A DNA stretch of 40,638 bases from Lachnospiraceae bacterium. GTDB taxonomy: Bacteria > Bacillota > Clostridia > Lachnospirales > Lachnospiraceae. Numbering within the stretch: the stretch's first letter is position 1; every line of letters starts with the position of its first letter. Both the position numbers and the translations under genes were made by a program. Below, piece by piece: positions 34,418 through 40,638 of this stretch. The notes under the pieces were generated by a model. That model did not search any database and was not told where the DNA came from. It saw only the letters and a program-made list of their open reading frames with translations. The stretch lies in the NCBI GenBank assembly GCA_022792835.1, contig JAAWBT010000048.1, positions 1 through 40,638 on the forward strand, in the 5' to 3' direction.

Positions 34418-36016
34418 ATGTCAGATAATTATAATGAAACCAAGGAAAATGAAGATTTGCAGGAAGAAAAACCGGAGGATGAATACGAGAGGGTCTGTTT
34501 TGTATGCAGAAGACCAGAGAGCCGGACGGACAAAATGATCACCATGCCGGGAAATATCAGCATTTGCCCAGAATGCATGCAGAAGGCCTTTGACAGTTTT
34601 GAACAGAATGGTTCGATCTCAGGATTCAATTTTCCCGGGCTTGGCGGTTTTTCCGGATTGGGGAATCCATCCGGGAACAGGAAGGGTTCCGGAAAGAACA
34701 GCCTTTCCGAAAACAGTGATGCCTCTGGGGATGATTCATCCAAAGACGGTGATTCCTCTGGAAACAGCCAAACTTCTGGAAACGGACACTCCGCCACACT
34801 TGACCTGTCCTCCCTTTCCAATCTGCCGGGAGTGGGATTTATCAATTTGTCGGATCTGATCGGAGGAGAGCGGGAGATCCCTCAGAGGCAGAAGTTAAAA
34901 AAGAAGAAAAAGGAAAAAAAGGAAAAAGTCCCATTTGACAGGAAGGCCATCCCTGCGCCCCACGAGATCAAAAGGATGTTAGACGAGTATGTCGTGGGAC
35001 AGGATCAGGCCAAAAAGGCCATCTCTGTGGCTGTGTACAATCATTACAAGCGGGTGGCTTCCGATAATGGAGACGGGGTAGAAATTGAGAAATCCAATAT
35101 GCTGCTTTTGGGGCCTACAGGAAGTGGGAAGACTTATCTGGTGAAGACTTTGGCCAGACTTTTAAATGTGCCCCTTGCCATTGCGGATGCCACATCACTG
35201 ACAGAGGCAGGTTACATTGGGGATGATATCGAGAGTGTGGTGTCCAAGCTTCTCCAGGCTTCCGGAAACGATGTGGAGAAGGCAGAGCAGGGGATTATCT
35301 ACATTGATGAGATTGACAAGATTGCCAAAAAACGAAACACCAACACCAGAGATGTGAGCGGAGAATCGGTGCAGCAGGAGCTCCTTAAGATGCTGGAGGG
35401 CAGCGAGGTGGAGGTGCCGGTGGGGTCCAACAGCAAAAATGCCATGGTGCCCATGACAACAGTCAATACCAACAACATCCTCTTTATCTGTGGAGGAGCC
35501 TTTCCGGAGCTGGAAGAGATCATCAAGGAACGTCTGACCAAAGAATCGTCCATCGGTTTTCGGGCGGAGCTCAAAGATAAATATGACAAGGATGAGAATC
35601 TTCTGTGTAAGGCAGAGGTGGAGGATCTGAAAAAATTCGGTATGATTCCGGAGTTTCTTGGACGGCTTCCGATCCTTGTGTCACTGGAGGCGCTGACCAG
35701 GGAATTTATGGTGCGGATCTTAAAAGAGCCGAAAAATGCCATTCTCAGACAGTATGAAAAGCTGCTCCAGATGGACGAGGTCCAGCTTGTCTTTGAGGAT
35801 GATGCATTGGAGTCCATTGCAGAGAAGGCCATGGAACGCCACACGGGAGCCAGGGCGCTCCGGGCAATCCTGGAGGAGTACATGCTGGATATCATGTATG
35901 AGATTCCCAAAGACGACAACATCGGACGGGTGACAATCACCAAGGCATATATTGAAAAGACGGGAGGTCCGCTGATCGACATGCGGGGAGTCATGAGGCT
36001 GGGAGTTCAGGCATAA
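34418..36016 (+). CDS. ClpX-like AAA+ unfoldase with long linker
   Basis: 532 residues, about 110 longer than usual ClpX. It has a zinc-binding domain (Cys27, Cys30, Cys50, Cys53), then a Gly/Ser-rich and Lys-rich linker (about 61-170), then the AAA+ core. The core has Walker A GPTGSGKT (232-239), pore loop GYIG (265-268) and Walker B IIYIDEID (293-300). The IGF tripeptide (379-381) that docks ClpX on ClpP is kept. The RKH loop that reads ssrA tags in ClpX appears absent (SNSKNAMV at that place). It therefore probably feeds ClpP but with different substrate choice. The ATG at 34418 follows AGAGGAGA; an upstream frame start has no such site. No clpP is adjacent. Confidence 0.87.
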   Translation: MSDNYNETKENEDLQEEKPEDEYERVCFVCRRPESRTDKMITMPGNISICPECMQKAFDSFEQNGSISGFNFPGLGGFSGLGNPSGNRKGSGKNSLSENSDASGDDSSKDGDSSGNSQTSGNGHSATLDLSSLSNLPGVGFINLSDLIGGEREIPQRQKLKKKKKEKKEKVPFDRKAIPAPHEIKRMLDEYVVGQDQAKKAISVAVYNHYKRVASDNGDGVEIEKSNMLLLGPTGSGKTYLVKTLARLLNVPLAIADATSLTEAGYIGDDIESVVSKLLQASGNDVEKAEQGIIYIDEIDKIAKKRNTNTRDVSGESVQQELLKMLEGSEVEVPVGSNSKNAMVPMTTVNTNNILFICGGAFPELEEIIKERLTKESSIGFRAELKDKYDKDENLLCKAEVEDLKKFGMIPEFLGRLPILVSLEALTREFMVRILKEPKNAILRQYEKLLQMDEVQLVFEDDALESIAEKAMERHTGARALRAILEEYMLDIMYEIPKDDNIGRVTITKAYIEKTGGPLIDMRGVMRLGVQA

Positions 36017-36048
36017 ACTAATATGATAAACTTTGAAAGCCTGAATAT

Positions 36049-37821
36049 ATGAAAAAAACCACAACAGACAGAGTAGAAGAAGGGATTTTGCAGAAGGCAG
36101 CTTTGCAGGAAGAGGAGCCTTCCGAGGAGACAAAAGAGTGCAGAGAACGGATCTTGTCAGAAGATTATGAGGATTTTATTTTTCCATCTGACCTGTATGA
36201 GACAGATACGGCTCTGCCAAGGCTCTTCTGTGTGGAGCAGGCGACGGACACCACGGCAGTGATTCACGTGAGTAAAGAGCTTCTTCCGCCTCTGTCAGTC
36301 CAGTTTTACAATTATGCGGCGATTCCCAGACTTTATGGTCTGACGGATGTCACCAATATGGAAGCGTCTGGGATCTTGCGGGCCAGGAATCAGCCGGTGC
36401 TGAGCCTGGATGGCGAGGGTGTACTGATCGGTCTGATTGATACGGGAATTGATTATGAAAACCAGGTGTTCATGGACCAGGCCGGCAAAACCAGGATCTT
36501 ACGGATCTGGGATCAGACCATACAGACAGGGAGACTGCCGGAGGGATTCCAGTATGGAAGCGAATATACGAAGGAGGAGATTGACGAAGCCATTGCATCA
36601 CCGGAGGGCCTTTCGCTGGTACCCTCAGTGGATGAGGACGGCCATGGCACCTTTCTTGCTTCCATAGCGGCGGGAAGCGACCTGCCAGAAGAAGAATTCA
36701 CAGGAGCGGCGCCAAAGGCTTCCATTGCCATGGTAAAATTAAAGCCGGCCAAGGAATATCTGAGAAAGTATTTTTTAATCAAAGAGGGGGCCACTGCCTA
36801 TCAGGAGACAGATCTGATGATGGGAGTCCGTTACCTGACGAAACTGGCCAGGAAGCTTTCCATGCCCCTGGTAACTCTGATTGGGGTGGGAACCAACTGG
36901 GGAGACCATGCGGGAAATGCCCCTCTTGGCTGCATGCTGAATACGGCGGCAAAACAGCTTGGCAATGCGGTGGTGATCGCGGCAGGAAACGAATCCAATC
37001 GGGGGCATCATTATTTTGGCAGAATCAGCGCCCAAGGCGGGAGCGATTATGTAGAAATCCGCATTCCCCAAAATGAGAATGGGATTACTATGGAGCTTTG
37101 GGCAGAGGCTCCGGAGGTTTACAGTGTGCAGATTCTCTCTCCCACAGGAGAAAGTACCGCGCGGGTGGTGCCCCGGCTGAACTTAAACAGCGTGTTCCAG
37201 TTTACCATGGAGAAGACTGTGATCTATGTGGATTATCAGTTGATCGAACAAGAATCGGGAAGCACCGTGGTGCGTATGCGTATGGCGGACCCGACTCCCG
37301 GAATCTGGACTCTGGTGGTTTATAACGAAGAATATACGGATGGACGTTTTCATATCTGGCTTCCCATGGAGGGATTTTTGGAGGAGGACACAGCATTTCT
37401 CCGGCCAAATCCGGATACGACGCTGACTGTGCCCTCGTCGGCAGAGGGACCCATCACCTTTGGGGCAGACAATCACAGACAGAACAGTTTATATATTCAT
37501 TCCGGGAGAGGCTACACCAGAACTGACCGGATCAAACCAGATCTGGTGGCTCCGGGAGTGGACATTTACGGGGCGCTGCCGGGAGGAGGGTTCGGCACGC
37601 GCAGCGGGACCAGCATAGCGGCGGCTCACGGAGCGGGCGCGGCGGCCCTTCTCCTGCAGTGGGGGGTCCTGCAGGGAAATTACAGAGGGATGAGGAATAA
37701 GGATATCAAAAGTCTGATGATACGGGGCGCGATCAGAAGCAGAACTGCCTCCTATCCAAACCGGGGCTCCGGCTACGGCGCCCTGGACGTGTTCCATATT
37801 TTTGAAACCATATCACTTTAG
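36049..37821 (+). CDS. Subtilisin-like S8 protease, Csp-type
   Basis: 590 residues with all catalytic motifs: Asp131 (IDTGIDY), His199 (DGHGTFLAS) and Ser522 (SGTSIAAAHGAG). A large insertion with beta structure lies between His and Ser (about 340-470). This layout matches the Csp-like proteases of Clostridia, of which CspB/CspC act on spore germination; many Lachnospiraceae carry several. No signal peptide is seen. No ribosome binding site was found before the ATG at 36049, so translation may be coupled to the ClpX-like gene 32 nt upstream. Confidence 0.85.
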   Translation: MKKTTTDRVEEGILQKAALQEEEPSEETKECRERILSEDYEDFIFPSDLYETDTALPRLFCVEQATDTTAVIHVSKELLPPLSVQFYNYAAIPRLYGLTDVTNMEASGILRARNQPVLSLDGEGVLIGLIDTGIDYENQVFMDQAGKTRILRIWDQTIQTGRLPEGFQYGSEYTKEEIDEAIASPEGLSLVPSVDEDGHGTFLASIAAGSDLPEEEFTGAAPKASIAMVKLKPAKEYLRKYFLIKEGATAYQETDLMMGVRYLTKLARKLSMPLVTLIGVGTNWGDHAGNAPLGCMLNTAAKQLGNAVVIAAGNESNRGHHYFGRISAQGGSDYVEIRIPQNENGITMELWAEAPEVYSVQILSPTGESTARVVPRLNLNSVFQFTMEKTVIYVDYQLIEQESGSTVVRMRMADPTPGIWTLVVYNEEYTDGRFHIWLPMEGFLEEDTAFLRPNPDTTLTVPSSAEGPITFGADNHRQNSLYIHSGRGYTRTDRIKPDLVAPGVDIYGALPGGGFGTRSGTSIAAAHGAGAAALLLQWGVLQGNYRGMRNKDIKSLMIRGAIRSRTASYPNRGSGYGALDVFHIFETISL

Positions 37822-37880
37822 GCCAAATAAGGAATGGAAAAACCTTAAAAAAGGTTACAAAAATGTGGTTTATGGACAGA

Positions 37881-37920
37881 AAAATCCTGTGTTACCATGA
37901 AAATGGAACACAGGGTTTTT
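37881..37920 (+). terminator. Intrinsic terminator after the S8 protease gene
   Basis: A long stem with one bulged A and a GAAA loop (37881-37898 with 37903-37920), ending in five T. Confidence 0.85.
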
Positions 37921-37973
37921 GTTGTATTGACAAGAGGTAGGAATATGATTAGAAAATCCGATACAAGAAGTGG

Positions 37974-38002
37974 TTGCCATGCTCTTCAAAAAAGTGTATG
38001 AT
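37974..38002 (+). promoter_or_regulatory. Promoter of the TIM-barrel gene
   Basis: TTGCCA (37974-37979), a 17-bp spacer and TATGAT (37997-38002). Confidence 0.65.
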
Positions 38003-38087
38003 AGAGAAATAGCAAAAGGAAAGGGAGTTTTACCTGATGGGGGCAGGGGGAATCGTGGTGTCGATCAGGAATAAGGAGGATTTGCCT

Positions 38088-38765
38088 ATGGAAAAAAAAT
38101 TTGTGCCGGTCATTGAAGGTCATCTCAGGAGCCATATGGTGCTTTTGCCGGAGATTATCGAAGAAGTCAGTGGGATCCGTATTTTCGGAAAACTGATTAA
38201 GTCTCTGGTGTTTACGACAGATATTGCAATCATCAGGAATTGTAATGCCAATGCGGTTATGGCAGTGTATCCCTTTACGCCGCAGCCGATCATTACTCAT
38301 GCGCTGATTACTTCATCGGATCTTCCGGTATTCTGCGGAGTGGGCGGCGGGACGACTACCGGAAAACGAGTGACCAGCCTGGCTGAAGATGCGGAGTTCC
38401 AGGGCGCTCATGGAGTGGTGGTGAATGCGCCGACCCCCAACGAAACGCTGGAGTATCTGAGAAAAAAAGTAGAAGTTCCTATTGTGATCACAGTGGTATC
38501 AGAAAAAACAGATATTGGAAAACGGCTGGAAAGCGGAGCCTCTATTCTGAATGTATCGGGGGCAGATAAGACTCCACAAATCGTGGCAAAAATCAGAAGT
38601 GAATTCCCGGAAGTGCCGATCATCGCCACTGGAGGGAATACAGAGGACAGTATCAAGAGGACCATCGATGCAGGCGCCAATGCCATCACCTATACTCCGC
38701 CCACCAACGGCGAGATCTTTAAAGATATGATGAATAAATACCGACAGGAAAAATATATTATTTAA
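38088..38765 (+). CDS. TIM-barrel protein of unknown reaction
   Basis: 225 residues. Regular beta/alpha units end in Gly-rich phosphate-binding-like loops: CGVGGGTTTGKRV, VVNAPTPNE, ILNVSGADKTP, IIATGGNTED and ITYTPPTNGE. The double Gly motifs near the C-terminus resemble the standard phosphate-binding site of barrels such as NanE or HisF. Relatives are often annotated simply as hydrolase, and I would not assign a substrate. The ATG at 38088 follows AAGGAGGA by 7 nt; an earlier in-frame start is upstream of that site. Its stop codon overlaps the stop of the convergent lspA-like gene. Confidence 0.75.
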   Translation: MEKKFVPVIEGHLRSHMVLLPEIIEEVSGIRIFGKLIKSLVFTTDIAIIRNCNANAVMAVYPFTPQPIITHALITSSDLPVFCGVGGGTTTGKRVTSLAEDAEFQGAHGVVVNAPTPNETLEYLRKKVEVPIVITVVSEKTDIGKRLESGASILNVSGADKTPQIVAKIRSEFPEVPIIATGGNTEDSIKRTIDAGANAITYTPPTNGEIFKDMMNKYRQEKYII

Positions 38766-39250
38766 TATTCTGTAAAAAGGCCATAAACGGCGGTCAGAAT
38801 CCCGCCGATGAAAATAAAGAAATCTGCGATATTAAAAATAATATTGCGGATTTTTTTTGCGCCTTTTCCTTCTCTCTTTGGGAGCGCCAGGTAATCCACC
38901 ACATAGCCGCGGAAAAAACGGTCGTATAAATTAGAAGCAGCTCCGCCCAAAAGGAAAGAGAACCCAAGCTTTCCGACAGCTTGTGCTGCGGCTGTGCGGC
39001 CTCTGCTCTTTTTAAAAAACAGTCGAAGAGACCAGAGGCAAAGGGGGAAAAAGATCAGGAAACAGACCAATCGTACAAGTTTGGGGTGGCGGTCAAGACG
39101 GTTCAGCGCAAAACCATAATTATGATGCCTTTTCAGGATGAAGCCGCCTGTAAGCCGGATGGGAAAGACGGCTTCATCCTGCGCTTCGATCTGTTTTTTG
39201 ATAAAAAGATCCAGACCGAAAATGCACAGGGCGAAAAGCAGATAGATCAT
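38762..39250 (-). CDS. lspA: Signal peptidase II-like membrane protease
   Basis: 162 residues with four predicted membrane segments. The Lsp family motifs are readable: HNYGFALN (usual N-x-G-A-A/F), GGAASNLYDRFFRGYVVDYL and FNIADFFIFIG. The two catalytic Asp would be Asp110 and Asp142. Lsp cuts lipoprotein signal peptides after lipid attachment. The sequence is somewhat divergent (LDLFIKK where most have LDQLTK) and it is not next to the usual rluD or ileS partners, so it may be a second copy. It follows galU by 40 nt on the same strand. GGGAGG precedes the ATG. Confidence 0.82.
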   Translation of the reverse strand: MIYLLFALCIFGLDLFIKKQIEAQDEAVFPIRLTGGFILKRHHNYGFALNRLDRHPKLVRLVCFLIFFPLCLWSLRLFFKKSRGRTAAAQAVGKLGFSFLLGGAASNLYDRFFRGYVVDYLALPKREGKGAKKIRNIIFNIADFFIFIGGILTAVYGLFTEY

Positions 39251-39290
39251 AAAAGCCTCCCTTTTAAGGTGTTGGGAAAGGTGAAAATTT

Positions 39291-40187
39291 TTATAAGGTG
39301 GCTGCCAGCTCTTTTACATAGGCGGCGACAGAATCATGGAGGTCTTCTCTGTGGAGAGCAAAATCCAAGGTGGCCTGGATGAATCCGAATTTATCTCCCA
39401 CATCGTAGCGATGTCCCTCAAAATCATAGGAATAGACAGCCTGGGCGTACATCAACCGCTTGATGGCGTCTGTAAGCTGGATTTCTCCTCCGGCGCCCAC
39501 CCCCTGAGTCTCCAGGTAATCAAAAATTTCCGGTTTCAAAACATAACGGCCCAGAACAGCCAGATTGCTGGGAGCGTCCTTTAAATTGGGCTTTTCTACC
39601 ATATCATAGAGCTTTTTCAGCCGGGACTCCTCGGAAAACTGATGGATGGAAGGAGCAACAATGCCATACTTATGAACCTGGCTGTCCTCCACCTGCTGGA
39701 CGCCAACCACAGAGGCTCCCATTTTTTCATAGGCATCGATGAGCTGCTTGAGAGCCGGCTTTCCGCCTTCATTGACAACCACATCATCCCCTAGAAGAAC
39801 AGCAAACGGCTCACTTCCAATGAAGGATTTTGCACAGAGGATGGCATGGCCTAACCCCTTGGGCTCCTTCTGGCGTACATAATAAATATTGGCCAGGCCG
39901 GCAATGTGGTCGATCAGGTCAGCCTCAGCCTGCTTGCCGGATTCTAGAAGTCTGGCCTCCAGCTCATAATTTTTGTCAAAATGGTTTTCCATACAGTGTT
40001 TGTTGGAGTTGGTAATAATCAGAATTTCTTCAATGCCGCTCTCCACTGCTTCCTCCACAATATACTGGACTGTGGGAATGTCTACAATAGGAAGCATCTC
40101 TTTCGGAATAGCCTTGGTGGCAGGGAGAAAACGGGTGCCTAGCCCGGCAGCCGGAATTACAGCTTTCTTAACAGGTACTTTTTTCAT
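39291..40187 (-). CDS. galU: UTP-glucose-1-phosphate uridylyltransferase
   Basis: 298 residues. The nucleotidyltransferase signature is AVIPAAGLGTRFLPATKAIPKEMLP, with LLGDD (metal-binding), GYGI-like KYGIVAP, VEKP and GEIQLTDAI. It makes UDP-glucose, the donor for many surface glycans, so it can supply the glycosyltransferase locus upstream. The ATG at 40187 follows AAGGAG; an upstream in-frame ATG adds 11 residues without a site. First gene of a galU-lspA unit read leftward. Confidence 0.96.
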   Translation of the reverse strand: MKKVPVKKAVIPAAGLGTRFLPATKAIPKEMLPIVDIPTVQYIVEEAVESGIEEILIITNSNKHCMENHFDKNYELEARLLESGKQAEADLIDHIAGLANIYYVRQKEPKGLGHAILCAKSFIGSEPFAVLLGDDVVVNEGGKPALKQLIDAYEKMGASVVGVQQVEDSQVHKYGIVAPSIHQFSEESRLKKLYDMVEKPNLKDAPSNLAVLGRYVLKPEIFDYLETQGVGAGGEIQLTDAIKRLMYAQAVYSYDFEGHRYDVGDKFGFIQATLDFALHREDLHDSVAAYVKELAATL

Positions 40188-40261
40188 GACAAAACTCCTT
40201 AATTTAATAATGATTGACAAGAGGAAACGTCACAAATGCTTTTGTTGTTCACCATAAGTCT

Positions 40262-40290
40262 ATCATAACAGTAGCGGTAGGAAAAGTAAA
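40262..40290 (-). promoter_or_regulatory. galU promoter
   Basis: On the minus strand, TTTACT (40290-40285), a 17-bp spacer and TATGAT (40267-40262). It gives a leader of about 70 nt before the galU start. Confidence 0.65.
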
Positions 40291-40335
40291 GGTAAGGTTT
40301 TCTGAAATAAAAATCATTTTAATTCAAAAATGTCC

Positions 40336-40365
40336 TTGACAAACCATATTCTGGTATGCTATATT
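40336..40365 (+). promoter_or_regulatory. rRNA-type promoter P1
   Basis: TTGACA (40336-40341), an 18-bp spacer and TATATT (40360-40365), with TGC before the -10. Upstream of it is an A/T-rich tract (40305-40330) like an UP element. Confidence 0.7.
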
Positions 40366-40430
40366 AAAACCCGCGACGAGAAAAGCTAAAAAATCAGCAA
40401 AAAAGTCGTGAAAAAAAGTTAAAAAAGTTG

Positions 40431-40459
40431 TTGACAAAAAATGACAACTGTGCTAGACT
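40431..40459 (+). promoter_or_regulatory. rRNA-type promoter P2
   Basis: TTGACA (40431-40436), a 17-bp spacer and TAGACT (40454-40459), with TGC before the -10, preceded by a very A-rich tract. Tandem strong promoters of this form precede rRNA operons in Clostridia. Confidence 0.75.
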
Positions 40460-40638
40460 ACAGAAGTTGTCGCTGAAAACAACAAAGAGAACAAAACACA
40501 GAACCGTGACAACTGAACAGAATATTCCAACCCCTGAAGTTACTTTAAAAAAAGAAGATTCAGAGAACCGGCCTGAAGCAGTTTAAAGACTGAAGAGGGC
40601 CAACCTAACAACAGTAAACGGGATAGAAAAAGAGCTGA
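40460..40638 (+). other. Untranslated leader, probably of an rRNA operon
   Basis: No reading frame. GGCC (40571-40574) and GGGCC (about 40597-40601) flank an inner CAGT/ACTG pairing, giving a hairpin like those near rRNA processing sites. The window ends before any recognisable 16S start, so an rRNA operon is inferred from the promoters and leader only. Confidence 0.5.

Noticed and set aside
1-40638. CRISPR arrays, tRNA genes, known riboswitches
   Set aside because: No regularly spaced repeats, cloverleaf ends in CCA or familiar riboswitch cores were seen by eye. A covariance-model scan would be needed to exclude them.

Overview
The window looks like a chromosomal segment of a gut-type Lachnospiraceae bacterium (Firmicutes, Clostridia). 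The reasons are strong GGAGG ribosome binding sites, occasional TTG/GTG starts, TTGACA/TATAAT-type promoters often with an extended -10, a Bce-type antimicrobial-peptide module, a Csp-like S8 protease and a second ClpX-like ATPase. The genus cannot be fixed from sequence alone.

Layout. 1-600: a candidate type I toxin/antisense-RNA pair between 14-bp direct repeats. 607-2834: an unrecognised protein overlapping purH. 2854-7448: a BceRS two-component system and BceAB-like ABC transporter. 7492-13169: an AgcS sodium/amino-acid symporter, a MATE exporter, a ROK glucokinase and an ABC exporter, closed by a bidirectional terminator. 13240-19270: the most unusual part (below). 19313-32152: an A/T-rich surface-glycan locus with a predicted beta-propeller protein, a methyltransferase, six family 2 glycosyltransferases, a CDP-glycerol phosphotransferase-like protein and a relative. 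A Rossmann-like module recurs through it. 32291-37821: a small membrane protein, an HtrA protease, the ClpX-like ATPase and the S8 protease. 38088-40187: a TIM-barrel protein convergent with galU and an lspA-like gene. 40336-40638: tandem strong promoters and a leader typical of an rRNA operon whose 16S gene would lie just outside the window.

The region of greatest interest is 13240-19270. A tyrosine recombinase gene lies between two 25-bp inverted repeats (23/25 identical) that look like recombinase core sites with an identical 7-bp spacer in opposite orientation. Just inside the left repeat, a near-consensus promoter (TTGACA-17-TATAGT) points outward, in this assembly straight into the bidirectional terminator. 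Inversion of the 1.48-kb segment would place it about 100 nt upstream of a TnpB-family gene. That gene keeps the zinc finger but appears to have lost all three RuvC catalytic acids. It is followed by about 270 nt packed with strong hairpins, a candidate guide-RNA scaffold, and then by a three-gene secreted/membrane-protein operon. The working hypothesis is a phase-variable switch, caught OFF, controlling a nuclease-dead TnpB, its RNA and a surface-protein operon, possibly extending into the glycan locus. The parts are visible in the sequence. Inversion, RNA guiding and regulation are inference.
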